Assembly: GCF_000283155.1 (NCBI RefSeq)
Contig: NW_004454160.1
Location: 11,192,129-11,256,128, forward strand
Length of the DNA stretch: 64,000 nucleotides
Direction of reading: 5' to 3'
DNA from: Ceratotherium simum simum
Taxonomy: Eukaryota; Chordata; Mammalia; Perissodactyla; Rhinocerotidae
Shown here one piece after another: positions 47,301-57,600 of this stretch. Both the position numbers and the translations under genes were made by a program. Numbering within the stretch: position 1 is the first letter of the stretch; every line of letters begins with the position of its first letter. Below the pieces are notes generated by a model. The model was given only the letters and a program-made list of their open reading frames with translations, was not told the origin of the DNA and ran no database searches.

Positions 47301-50300
47301 GGAAGGAAGGGCCCAGGGGGAGAGGAAAACGGGGTCCTGAGGAGAAACAGGAGCCTGCAGGGAGGGGTCAGGAGCACAAAGTAGAGGCAAGGAGCATCCC
47401 AGGAGAGACTGGGGACAGGATGTGTAAAGACCCCAGGTCAGAGGCCAACAGGGAGGCCTCCTGGTGAAGACCCTCTTTTAGGCACCTGGGCAGGGGTGGA
47501 GCGATTCTGCTCAGGGTCACATGGGGGCAATGATCTGAAACACTCCCAGCCCTGTACCCAAACCCCTCAGCTTCCCCAGCTCTTCTGTGCCTTCCCCTCA
47601 ACGCAGCTCAGAAAGGCAACTCATTCAGCAGTGGAGGGAGACCAGGTTCCAGGCCCAGCCTCACCTCTAATCAAGCTGTGAGATGAGATCTGGAGCAAGT
47701 CACCTGATCTCAGCATTTCCTTAAATCGCAGCCAACACTTTCCATGGGCCAGCTCTTTACACGTATTAGATTAATTAAATTAATCCTCACAACCACCCTA
47801 CGATGTAAGTAGATTCATTACCTCCATTTTAAAATACTGAGGCACAGAGAGGTTAAGTAAGTTGCCCCAGGTCACACAGCTACTAGTGTCAAAGCTGGGA
47901 TACAAACCGAAGCAGGTTGGCTCTAGAGCTAGTGCTGACCTCAATAACACTGCCTCTGGAGTGGGGGTCGGGGGGAGGTGGCGGAGAAAGGCTCCCCTCT
48001 CTGCCTTCCTCAATAGGTCGTTGTGAAAGAGCAGCTGGGATTTGTGACCGGCAGTAGAACCTGTACCTTACTCTGGAAAGGAACGAGGCACCCCCGTCCT
48101 CAGCCTGATTTGTGCTCGCACCATCGCGTTAGCCCTCCAGGGCCCCCACGGCCCCCTCCCTGGGCTCACCCGTGTAGCCGTCGCGGCAGAGGCAGGTGTA
48201 GCCGCCCTCGCGGCTGCGGCAGCGTCCGTGGGCGCCGCAGGGCCGCGAGTAGCAGAGGTCCACCTCGGTCTCGCAGTAGTCGCCCGTGAAGCCGGGTGGG
48301 CAGCGGCAGCGCAGCCCCCCGACGGGGTGGATGGGCCGGAAGAGCACGGAGGAGGAGGCGATGAAGGGCGCGGAGGAGTCGAAGCGCAGCACCGACACGC
48401 AGCGCATGTAGTTCTCGCAGGGCTCGCGCAAGCAGATGTTGTCGTCGAAGGGCAGCACGCGCTGCGCCGAGATGGCCGTCAGCAGGCTGCGGTTGAGGTA
48501 CAGGCGCTCCTGCAGGTCCTCGGAGGGCAGGAAGGGCGGCCCGCCCCCGGGCCCCGGAGGCTGGCCCACAGACAGGCTCACGTTGAGGATGTGGCCGCCG
48601 GGGGCGTCGGTGTCCCGCTGCACGTTGAAGACCACCACGTGGTCTGGGGGCGTGGCCAGCGTGGTGGCCACCGCCTGGATGAAGAGGCCCAGCAGTGGCG
48701 ACAGGAAGCGCTCGGGCGACATGTCCTCCAGGCGCAGCGTGATGCTATGCGTGAGCATCTCATCCGTGATGATGGTGACGCGCAATGCACACTGGGCTGT
48801 CACACTGTGCACGCCGTCTGCGGAGACGTGACAAGGTCAGGACCTGGCCTGGGGGTGGGGAGGGCAGGGGTGCCACCCCAAGGGCCTGGCCCTGGACAGG
48901 AGCACCCAGAGGAGGGAGTGAGCGGGGTCTGCAATCCAGCCTGTACACTCCTGCATTGCTCAGTTGCCAAAAAGGGGCCCACTTTCCTAATTGGCATAAA
49001 GGTGGCCAAGAAGGTATATGTATGTCACCTGTGGGCAAGTCACTCCTTGAGGGATCAGCCCCCATAGGCGCTTAGTGGATTCGATTTTCACAAGTTCCCT
49101 TTGCATACCTTCCCCAAACCCTCTATTGTGAAGCATGCACATCTTTGTGTGTGTTTGTGTGTGTGTGTGTGTGAGAGGAAGATTGGCTCTCAGCTAATAT
49201 CCGATGCCAATCCTCCTCTTTTTGCTGGGGAAGCCTGGCTCTGGGCTAACGTCTGTGCCCATCTTCCTCTACTTTATAGGGGACGCCACCACAGCACGGC
49301 TTGACAAGCGGTGCATTGGTGCGCGCCCGGAATCTGAACCTGTGAAGCCCAGGCTGCGAAGCGGAGCCCGCACACTTAACCACTATGCCACCAGGCCGGC
49401 CCCAAAGCATGCACATCTTTTAATGTTTGTGCATGTTTCCCTGCCCAAGCCATGGGTCCTGCTCCCTTATACCAGACTTGGAGGTTTCCTGCACAAGAAT
49501 CCTATTTTGCCTTTTTCTTACTTCTCTACAAGGCTGAGAGCACCATGAGAGACCCACAAATACATCCTCCTGCCCCCTCAGCCTTTATATCTGAACACTA
49601 CCATAACCCTGACTCTGGCTGTGCTCCCCCTCCTCCATTGAGGCAGAGAGTGCGGGGATGAACTGGGTCAGTGGGCCACCCAGTCCCCCTCCCACTGTGC
49701 CCCATGGCTGCTTGGGCGCAGGCCTGCTATCCCCATGGCAACACCCCACACAAAGCATTCTTCTCACCCAACTCTCTGGGCTGCGGAGGGTAGCCTGGGG
49801 GGGCCCCACCCCAGGGAATCCAGCTGAGCCACCTTACCAGTGGCAGCACCCACCCACTGCCCCAGTGCTGTGGGGGATTTTGGGGGGGGATGGGGCAGAG
49901 ATGGAAGGGCCCAGGCAGCTCTCCAACCTGAGACCCCAGACAGAGCCCCACTGGGCTGATCTCTCCTCTGGCCCTAGGACCTTGAGCTACTCATCGCCCA
50001 CTTGGCTCACTGCATTACAGCGAATGCCTGCTACACCCCCGGCTGCACACTCATGTATAAACAGCTAAGTGCTAACACACTCAGGTGTCTCACTCCACCT
50101 ACACACCCTAAGCCCAGAAATACCACACACACCTGAATGCACATATACATGGGAATGGATTTTATTAGCTCAAAAATGAAAGCTGGAGGCCAACGGGAGG
50201 GGGAGATGGCTTGGCAGGACTATAAGGGATACTCATATTTTAATTCACTACCACGTCCTACACACAGTAGCTGTTCAGTAAATACGAAGATGTTGATGAG

Positions 50301-53300
50301 AATCTATTCAATCGCCATAGTAAAGAAATGGTCTGTAAAACACAGCAGGAGGGGCCCTGAGTAGATATAAAAAGGACACCACAGCAGGAATGGGGCAGGA
50401 GTCGGCGTTTCTGGGGTGGGGTGGGGTGGGAGTAGGAGAGGGATCTGGGAATAGATTCTGCTTCTGTGTCCTCCCTCCTTGTGGTTGCTGACTACACTGG
50501 GCAGCTCAGCTGGGCTTGGGAAGGCTCAGGGCAGACACCCATCTCAGCCACGTCCTCGGCCCACTGCCCACCTGCCCTCCAGCCTCGTTGCTTAGACTGC
50601 CGCGGCCCTGACTGCTTTCACCTGCTTTCAGCCTGCTTGTCATCACCCACTTCTGCTCCTCCCACTCTTGTCTCGCAGCTACTGAACAGGCTGTTCCTTC
50701 CTACCTGGTCTACCCAGATGCCAGCCCACTGTCCTACTGGTTTTCTCACCTGCCCTAAGCTCACCTACCCCAGGAAGCCTGCCCTGATTTATGACCTCAG
50801 GCTCTACTTTCCTCCCTCTTTCAGATGCCCCTGCACTCAGGTACAGAGCTGGCACTGGGCTCTTGTGGACCTGGTGCCGCTTGCCCAATGATTCCCTGAT
50901 GTGACAGTCCTTCCAGGAAGAAAGCAGCCCCAGAGTCCACACACAGTGCTCCTAACTGATCAAGGAGGGGAGGGGGCAGTGAAGGCCAATGAGCAAGAGA
51001 AACCTCACCACCACTCAGCCCTGGGAACAAGCACTGCTTCGTACGTCCCCCCTCCACCACCCCAGGCCCCGCCTGTGCCCCTCGCCCAATGTGTCTCTGT
51101 TGCTTCCCATCTGGTCCACCATCTGTGGCCACCCGCCCCCTCTGCTATTGTCCCCCATCCCCAGCAGTCAACCGCCTGCTCTCTCCTTCCTCCTTGCTCC
51201 TCTCCCTGCCCTGACTTGGGTCGCCCCTCAGGTGCAAAGGCATCAGTGGGAACAGGGGTGGGGGTACCTTGCCTGAGCCATCCTCCTGGATAGAATAGGG
51301 TGGGGATGGGTTCTGACCCCAGGAAACACCACGTGTGCCCAGAGCCCAGCCAGCCACACCTGGAAAAGTGCCAGGTCCCAGACTGTAGCAGAATCTGACT
51401 CCTAGCCCGTCTTCCTCTGGCAGATGTGCCAGTGGAGGTTGTAGGCCTAGAGGGGGTCTGCCGCTCTGGGGGCTGACCAGGCCATGACCAGGAGCTCCTG
51501 CGTGTCCTAGCAGAGTAGGAAAGAGGCAGGGAGAATTCAGGCTTCAGGAGAGCCATGCGGCCCAAGCTGGGGCAGCTGACGCCACAGGGCACAAGAGAGG
51601 GGGAAGTCAGAGAGGCATGAACACGGAGACCAAACAGGGTAAGACAAAGGCCCAGGAAAAGAGCCAGCAATGGAGAAAGTGGGAAAAGAGAGAGCCACAC
51701 AGGAGATGAAGACAGGGCAGTGCAGAGGGCCCCCATGGGCAGGGGCAGGAAAGAAAGAAGAGACAAAGAACAAGAGAAAGAAAACAAAGGGGTGGTGGGA
51801 GTTGATTCCCCCCACCCCAGCCTCCCTGAACTTTGGGGTTGCCGTGGTGACTGCCTCCAAGGGTCAGGCCGGAGGGGAGAGGGTGGGGCTAGGGCTGGAG
51901 GGCCAGCAGAGGCCTCCCCCTCTATTCTAGGGGAGCTGAAGCCTGGGGCTCTGCCCTGGTAGGAGCCTGAAGGCTGGGTGGGGCCTCCTCTGTCCCATCC
52001 CTCGTGTCCTGCCACACTCACCTAGGGCAGGCTGTTCGGGAGGACAGGAGGGAGAGAGAATGACATGGGATACAGCAATTCCAGCCTCCCACTGCCTTCT
52101 CTTGGAGGGGAAACTGAAGTTTCAAGAGGCACAGACCCTTGTCGGTGACCTCTAGAAGCTCACGCGCCCTGGCTCCCATGGCTACCTGAAGAGTGGGGCA
52201 GGGGAGGCATCTGTCCAGGAAGGACCATGAGTGGGGAGGGGGTTAAAGCATCTCCATGTTTGTCACTCCCCTCCAGGCCCAGACTTGAGAGGGGGAGTGG
52301 AAGCTGCCAGGCTCCTCTCTTCCTCACCTCCCTGATGTGTCTGGAGTGGGGGTACCCTGACCTATCCACCCCAGGGTGCAGCTAACAAGGGGCCCTCATG
52401 AGGGACCCAGCTGTTCCCAGGCTTGGAGAAAGGGCTCACCAACCTGGGGCTGGCCCCCTCCCTCCTTGCTGCTGCCGCGCACTCCCCAGAGCTGACAGAA
52501 GACAGAATGCCGCCTCCACCCCAACTCTCCTCCCCCAACCCTCCTGTCCAGGGAGTCTGCAGGCTGAGCGCTTGGCCAAGCAGCAGGAATGCTCAGCCTG
52601 GGTCCTGGCCAGACTCCCATGCCCTGGGACTCTGTTCTCTCCCCACTGGATCAGGGGGCTCTGCCCTCAAAGGCCACCACCAGTCCCCTGGCTCATCCTG
52701 GTCCCCACACCCCATTCCCCAAGCCTGGGCTGGTCACAGCCAGCAGGGAAGGCCTGGCATCCTAGAAACAGCCCATAGAGTGGCAACGGGGCCCAGGAGG
52801 TCTCAGCCTGCCCCTGGCTTCACTGCAGCCCCACCCCCAAGCCAACCCCAAACCACAGCCTCTGACAGTGGGGTCTGTTTGGACAGAGACAATGAGCTCT
52901 GGCCTCACTTCCTGCAGGAGCTCTGAACGGGGAGCCAGGCCAGGCTCTTTCTGCCTGGAGGGAAAAGAATGCACCAGACAAAGTCCCCCTCAGCCAGTCT
53001 GCGGCTCAGCCAGGAGCCAGAAGGGGCCAGAAGAGGCCCAACTGCAGGGTCTTGACCCCGCAGCGGCAACCCTGTGCCCCCAGAGCCCTGAGCTCTGTCA
53101 GAGGCTGTATGAGATCACAGGAATACCCTGCCTGGCGTGAAGGGGTGCCGAGGGGGCCCGCTCGCCTCTCCCCGGCCATAGTCCCCTCCACCCATACCAG
53201 CTCTCCCCCAGCTCTCTTGGCCCCCCAGTCTTCCATGTGCCTTTTTTCACAGTTCTTGGCAGCCATAGTCAAGGCAGCCTCACAACACTTCCCTGACCAC

Positions 53301-56300
53301 GTCACAGGCCGGTAGGCAGGGGCAGCCAACCAACGCAGCCCAGCCCAGCCCAGCCCAGCCCGGGGCGGCAGGCGGGGCCTGGAGCAGCTGCCAGGATTCC
53401 TGGGGCTCCTTCCCAACCTCTTTCTCATCCCTCAACCTCTGTGCCAAGCACTGGGCAGACAGGCGGGTCAGTAGCTCCTCCGTAGATGACTGCCCAGGCC
53501 CTCCAAGGGTCACCCCCACCCCAGCGTCACCTGGGCCCTTCCTTACCTGACACCAGCACGCTCATGATGGCCTCCAGAGGCCGGTTGTTGTCCAGTGCCC
53601 GGCTCAGCCTCAGCTCTCCCGTGGAGGCATTGAGCAGGACCAGGCTGAGTTCATTTCCTCGCTCAAAGCTGTAAGTCAGGCTGTCTGAGATATCAGGGTC
53701 GTGGGCAGGCACGCGGCCAATGGCACCGCCTGGGAAGCTGCTCGAGCGGTTGGTGACATAGTTGTTGAAAAGGATCTCAAAGTTGCCCAGCACTGGTGGG
53801 TTGTCATTGCGGTCAAGCAGGCGGACATGGACTGTAGCCCGGCTCACCAGGGGAGCTGATGTGGCCTGGATGACCAGGATGTATTCAGGCCGGTCCTCAT
53901 AGTCCAAGTCCACCAGGGCGGTCAGCTCCCCAGAGAAGATGTCCAGCTGGAAGACCTCAGGGATGTTGCCCTCCACGATCTGGTACATGATCTGGGCATT
54001 GGTGCCTTCGTCAGGGTCAGTGGCTGTGACTCGGGCCACAGCCAGCCCAATGGGGCTGTTCTCTTCCACAAACACATCAAACTCGTCCTGCTCAAAGACA
54101 GGTGGATTGTCGTTCACATCCAACACAGTGACCGTCACTTCCATGGGCGTGCGGGCTGGAGGCAGCCCCTTGTCCACCGCATATGCCCGCAAGATGTACT
54201 GGGCCACATTCTCACGATCCAGCCTCCGCAGCGTTCTCACGATGCCTGATGTGGACTCTATGATAAAGTCACCATCTCCATCATCGCCCCCTTGGAAGGT
54301 GTAGAAGACCCTGCCGTTAAGGCCAGAGTCACGGTCAGTGGCTGAGATCTGCAGGACGCTGGTGAAGGGGGGCACATCCTCATAGATGCTGCCCTGGTAG
54401 GAGTCCCGCAGGAACTGAGGGGCATTGTCATTCACATCATTCACCAGGATCTCCAGGTAGGTGGTGTCAGACTTCTGGGGAATGCCATTGTCCCGAGCGG
54501 TGATGGCCAGGGTGTAGGACACCTGGTCCTCATAGTCTAGCTCAGCCTGGGTGGTGACAGCCCCTGTGTCTGCATCGATGCGGAACTGGGGGATACTGTC
54601 CTCCATAAAGTAGGTGATGCGGGCATTCTCACCTGTGTCCTCATCCGTGGCACTGATCAGCACCACCGTGGTGCCTGCTGGCCGGTCCTCGTTAACATTC
54701 ACTGTATAGTGGGAGCTCTGAAAGACGGGACGATGGGTGTTGGCATCGGTGACGTTCACCACCACCTGTGCCGTGTCCTGCCGCGTGCCATCAGAGGCAG
54801 TGACAGCCAGCACATACTGCCGCTCCAGTTTGTAGTCCAGCGGCAGGGCGAGGGACACCAGCCCACCACCACTCTGGCTGGTGATGGAGAAGCGGTTGCG
54901 GGTGTTGCCACTGGTGATCTGGTAGGTGATGACGCTGTGGGCATCACGGTCCACAGCTGACACTGTCACCACGCTGGTGCCCACAGCTGCATCCTCATTG
55001 AGCCGCACTGTGTACTCTGGTTGGGTAAAGGTTGGGTTGTTGTCGTTGACATCCAGAATGGTCACACTGACACTGGCCGACGCAGTGAGTGCTGGGGTAC
55101 CATGGTCTCGGGCTTCTACCCCAAAGCTGTAGAAATCAACCTCCTCCCGGTCCAGCTCAGCAGCCACGGAGATCCAGCCTGTGCCATTGTTGATGGTAAA
55201 AGGGAAGTCATGCCTGACCCCAGCAAGGCGGTATTCCAGGCGGGCATTGTCACCCGCATCAGCATCAATGGCCTGGACATGGAGAACCAGGTAACCTAAG
55301 GGGACACTCTCCAGCACAGTAGCCTGGAAGGGGGTGCTGACGAAGATGGGAGCATTGTCGTTGATATCCAGGACCTGAACTGTCACCAGGCCAGAGACGT
55401 TAGAGAGCGGGGGTCGGCCACCATCCTGTGCCCGAACCCGTAGGGTGTATTCCTTGGTTGTCTCATAGTCAAGAGGGCTTACTACGTCCAGAGCTCCAGT
55501 CTGGGCATCCAGGTAAAACTGTCCCCGAGCGTTGCCACTCATGATGCTGTAATGCACCAGGGCGTTGCTGCCCTTGTCTCGATCTGACGCTGTGACCCGG
55601 AGTACCGGGGCCCCCGGGGTCACATCCTCCCTCACCTGGACCACATAGCGCTTCTCACTGAACTGGGGGGCGTTGTCATTGTCATCTTCCACAGACAGGA
55701 AAACAGCGGCTGTGGTGCTCCGTGGACCAGGGTCCCGACCCTGGTCACTTGCCTCCACTGTCAACTGGTAGGATTCCACTTCTTCTCGATCTACTGGGCC
55801 ACGGGTTCGGATCACCCCAGAGCGAGGGTCAATCTCAAAGACTTCAGAGGGGCTGCCCCCAGGCCCCTCCAGCAGGCGGTACAGAATATTGGCATTGGGA
55901 GGGGCGTCACCATCCGTGGCTCTGACAGTGAGCACCTCATAGCCAACCTCCAGGTTCTCCCTGAGGCTCTCCTTGTACTCCTGCTGCTCAAAAACAGGGT
56001 CATGATCATTGGTGTCAGTCACCAAGATGGTGAGCGTGGCCAGGGCACTGCGTCGGGGCATGCCATGATCCTGTGCCGTGACCCTGAAGACATGGGTGCT
56101 CTTGGTCTCACGATCCAGCTCCTCGGCCGTGGTTACAGCACCAGTGATTGGGTCCAGGGCGAAGAAATGGTTGGAGCGGCTATCAAAAAGAGCATCCATG
56201 GTGTACTCAAGCCGACCTGCCTCGCCCTCATCTGGGTCAATGGCCCGCAGGAATGCCACAGGGGTACCTGCTGGCTGGTTCTCGGGCACTGTGGCCTGGT

Positions 56301-56853
56301 AGCTGGGGGGCTGGAACTGGGGAGCTGTATTCACATTCCTTTTCTGACGCCCACCCATGGACTCTCCTGCTGACCTTTCCCCTGTCCTGAGTCCTGGGGT
56401 CTGCACCAGCTTGCAGGACTGGCATCTCAGCCGTGGGGCCTTTAAGCACGGATGCTCGTCGGGCAGGGTGAGCTTGCCCTGTGGGGAAAGGTGTCCTCCA
56501 ACGCCCAGGAGGCGGCAGCTCCAGGGACAGCCTTCCGGGGCTGGCGGCAGGGGGATGTGGGCCCCGGATTCTGGACACCAGACCCTCAGACCATCGTGGT
56601 GGGGCACCAGATGGCCAGTCAGCTCGGTTCCCGCATCCCGGCAGCGGCTGGTGTAGAGCCAAAGGTTCGAGGCTGAGGCTGGACAGAGCCAGCCCACGGG
56701 GGCACAGGCTCCCGAGGAGCCGCGTCCCCCGGACCCCAGGGAACGACAGGGTCCTAGCTGGTCTCCCAGTAGTGGCGGCGGCAGCAGCAGCAGCAGTAGC
56801 AGCAGCGACGGCAGCGGCGTTGAAAGGGGGGCGCGGGCCGCCAGGCTCCGCAT
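33532..56853 (-). CDS. CELSR2: Cadherin EGF LAG seven-pass G-type receptor 2
   Basis: Coding exons, 5' to 3' on the minus strand: 56853-53547, 48817-48170, 46230-46008, 45593-45478, 45302-45214, 44819-44662, 44271-44108, 43946-43821, 43457-43291, 42997-42710, 42626-42452, 42216-42075, 41899-41779, 41347-41164, 40986-40885, 40157-40063, 39810-39601, 39124-38941, 38826-38698, 38613-38433, 38266-38099, 38000-37874, 37759-37559, 37237-37063, 36732-36620, 36473-36394, 36304-36178, 36067-35945, 35337-35210, 34972-34884, 34757-34566, 34426-34256, 34113-33879, 33559-33532. All junctions are GT-AG and in phase; the sum is 8,766 bp, 2,921 residues (human 2,923). It is a plasma-membrane adhesion GPCR, the Flamingo homologue acting in planar cell polarity, neuronal dendrite and ciliary development through homophilic cadherin contacts. 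I chose the start at 56853 because MRSLAARAPL aligns with human MRSP and is followed by the Leu-rich signal peptide. No lesion was found. Confidence 0.97.
35945..37759 (-). CDS. CELSR2: CELSR2 exons 23-28: seven-transmembrane domain
   Basis: Residues about 2369-2641. Hydrophobic helices are visible in order: TLTYVALGVTLAALLLTFLF, LTAALGLAQLVFLLGI, VIAILLHFLYLCTFSWALL, FYYMLGWGVPAFITGLAVG, LIWSFAGPVAFAVSMSVFL, SFAVLLLLSAAWLLALLSV, and GPFIFLSYVVLS at the end. Family B2-type residues such as the Trp-rich WALLEALHLY are present. Exon phases are 0/1/0/2/0/0 and consistent. Confidence 0.95.
37874..40986 (-). CDS. CELSR2: CELSR2 exons 15-22: hormone-receptor, GAIN and GPS region
   Basis: Residues about 1970-2368. 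Exons 15-16 carry the hormone-receptor-type motif (CPRAIEAGIWWPRTRFG, VRHCDEHRGWLPPNLFNC). Exons 17-21 form the GAIN domain (NLLRVGSALLDAANKRHWEL, VPKRPVINTPVVSISVHDDE). Exon 22 is the GPS: GGWSARGCEVVF, HVSCQCNHMTSFAVLMD. The four Cys and two Trp of the GPS fold are present; the scissile position is His-Met|Thr rather than the usual His-Leu|Thr, as in human by memory. Confidence 0.95.
41164..48817 (-). CDS. CELSR2: CELSR2 exons 2-14: EGF, laminin-G and laminin-EGF modules
   Basis: Residues about 1103-1970. Exon 2 (48817-48170) ends the last cadherin-like region and holds the first two EGF units (CRCPPGFTGDYC, GHGRC-like CGAHGRC). Exon 3 adds CKNGGTCVN and begins laminin-G 1 (exons 3-7). Exon 8 is an EGF unit (CHNGGTCVNQWDSFSCECP). 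Exons 9-10 are laminin-G 2, exons 11-12 further EGF units, and exons 13-14 a laminin-type EGF (CPRGWWGHPTCGPCNCDV, CDRCDNPFAEVTTNGC). These serve extracellular protein contacts. Intron 2 holds a MIR and intron 1 an ERE SINE. Confidence 0.95.
42290..42425 (+). mobile_element. MIR SINE fragment, CELSR2 intron 11
   Basis: 'gagaatgaggctcagacagg', 'ccaggtcacacagcagagcc' match MIR. Confidence 0.5.
44915..44980. repeat. Alternating purine-pyrimidine tract with three CACGTG motifs
   Basis: An AC/GT/AT alternating stretch in CELSR2 intron 5 with CACGTG at 44936-44941, 44956-44961 and 44968-44973. Confidence 0.8.
46231..48169 (-). other. CELSR2: CELSR2 intron 2 (1.9 kb)
   Basis: Non-coding; it contains one MIR (about 47725-47945) and C-rich stretches near 47080-47165. 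No exon is seen. Confidence 0.75.
47725..47945 (+). mobile_element. MIR SINE in CELSR2 intron 2
   Basis: 'cagctctttacacgtattag', 'taatcctcacaaccacccta', 'ctgaggcacagagaggttaa', 'caggtcacacagctactagt' are clear MIR sequence. Confidence 0.8.
49147..49404 (-). mobile_element. ERE SINE with perfect 16-bp TSD
   Basis: A (GT)n stretch is followed by paired 'gaggaagattggctctcag' and 'tctgggctaacgtctgtgcc' modules and the reversed tRNA-type head 'cactatgccaccaggccgg'. The TSD AAGCATGCACATCTTT is perfect at 49131-49146 and 49405-49420. Confidence 0.95.
53336..53360. repeat. (CAGCC)5 tandem repeat
   Basis: Five perfect CAGCC units in CELSR2 intron 1. Confidence 0.9.
53547..56853 (-). CDS. CELSR2: CELSR2 exon 1: signal peptide and cadherin repeats
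   Basis: This single 3.3-kb exon encodes residues 1 to about 1102. A signal peptide with eight consecutive leucines (PSLLLLLLLLPPP) is followed by a Cys-containing N-terminal region, the basic site GGRQKRNVNTAPQF near residue 180 (a furin-like motif) and then nine cadherin repeats. Calcium-binding linkers are visible: DTNDHDP, DDNDNAP, DINDNAP, DVNDNNP, a deviant DANTHRP, DVNDNAP, DVNDNPP and DRNDNPP, with many LDRE and LDYE motifs. The donor is tcag|GTAAGG at 53546. One very large first exon is characteristic of the CELSR family. Confidence 0.97.
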
Positions 56854-57600
56854 CTCTCCCTGCTCCCAGCCGGCCTGGTCAAAGGCGGCGGCGGCTCCTC
56901 CTCCGGCTCCGGCCGACCCCGCCACGCCTCATGCCCGGGCCGGGGCGCCGGTGCCCGGAGGCCACTCGTTCGCCTCGCGGGGCCTGCGCCTTGATGCCTG
57001 GCGGGGCCCGGCAGTGNNNNNNNNNNNNNNNNNNNNNNNNNNNNNNNNNNNNNNNNNNNNNNNNNNNNNNNNNNNNNNNNNNNNNNNNNNNNNNNNNNNN
57101 NNNNNNNNNNNNNNNNNNNNNNNNNNNNNNNNNNNNNNNNNNNNNNNNNNNNNNNNNNNNNNNNNNNNNNNNNNNNNNNNNNNNNNNNNNNNNNNNNNNN
57201 NNNNNNNNNNNNNNNNNNNNNNNNNNNNNNNNNNNNNNNNNNNNNNNNNNNNNNNNNNNNNNNNNNNNNNNNNNNNNNNNNNNNNNNNNNNNNNNNNNNN
57301 NNNNNNNNNNNNNNNNNNNNNNNNNNNNNNNNNNNNNNNNNNNNNNNNNNNNNNNNNNNNNNNNNNNNNNNNNNNNNNNNNNNNNNNNNNGGCCCTGGGC
57401 CCAGCCCCACGCTCCCTCGCCTCCCCGGCGGGCGGGCGAGCTCTGCAGAGCGGCGGCGGCGGCTCATTACCATAGACCTGCTCGCGCCGCCGCCGCCGCC
57501 GCCTTCAAGTGGCGACGCCAGCCGCACGGAAGGAGGTGGGCCCCACCGCCCGCCTTCCTCGCACTGATGCTCTAGGATTCCCGCTGCTCGGACCCCCCTG
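56400..57600 (-). promoter_or_regulatory. CELSR2: CELSR2 CpG island and 5' region
   Basis: GC- and CpG-rich sequence spans the start codon and continues on both sides of the assembly gap, including a (GCC)n run near 57485-57503. The 5' UTR and the promoter lie here; the transcription start cannot be placed because 374 bases are missing. Confidence 0.75.
57017..57390. other. Assembly gap (374 N)
   Basis: An uninterrupted run of N within the GC-rich CELSR2 5' region. Its true length may differ from the stated one. Confidence 0.99.

Larger units (their letters stand above)
48818..53546 (-). other. CELSR2: CELSR2 intron 1 (4.7 kb)
   Basis: Non-coding, with an ERE SINE (49147-49404), an L2/MIR-like tail near 50250 and a five-unit CAGCC tandem repeat (53336-53360). 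Long reading frames here (for example 51005-52021) have low-complexity translations and no recognised domain. Confidence 0.75.

Noticed and set aside
48228..49067. 279-codon + strand reading frame
   Set aside because: It is the antisense shadow of CpG-rich CELSR2 exon 2 that runs into intron 1; low-complexity translation.
51005..52021. 338-codon minus-strand reading frame in CELSR2 intron 1
   Set aside because: Low-complexity Ser/Pro/Leu-rich translation, no domain, no splice or start context that would add it to CELSR2.
56854..56925. 24-codon upstream extension of the CELSR2 frame (start at 56925)
   Set aside because: The apparent first codon is GTG, not ATG. The ATG at 56853 matches the human start and directly precedes the signal peptide.
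56481..57575. Long frames across the assembly gap
   Set aside because: They are held open only by N; nothing can be read inside the gap.
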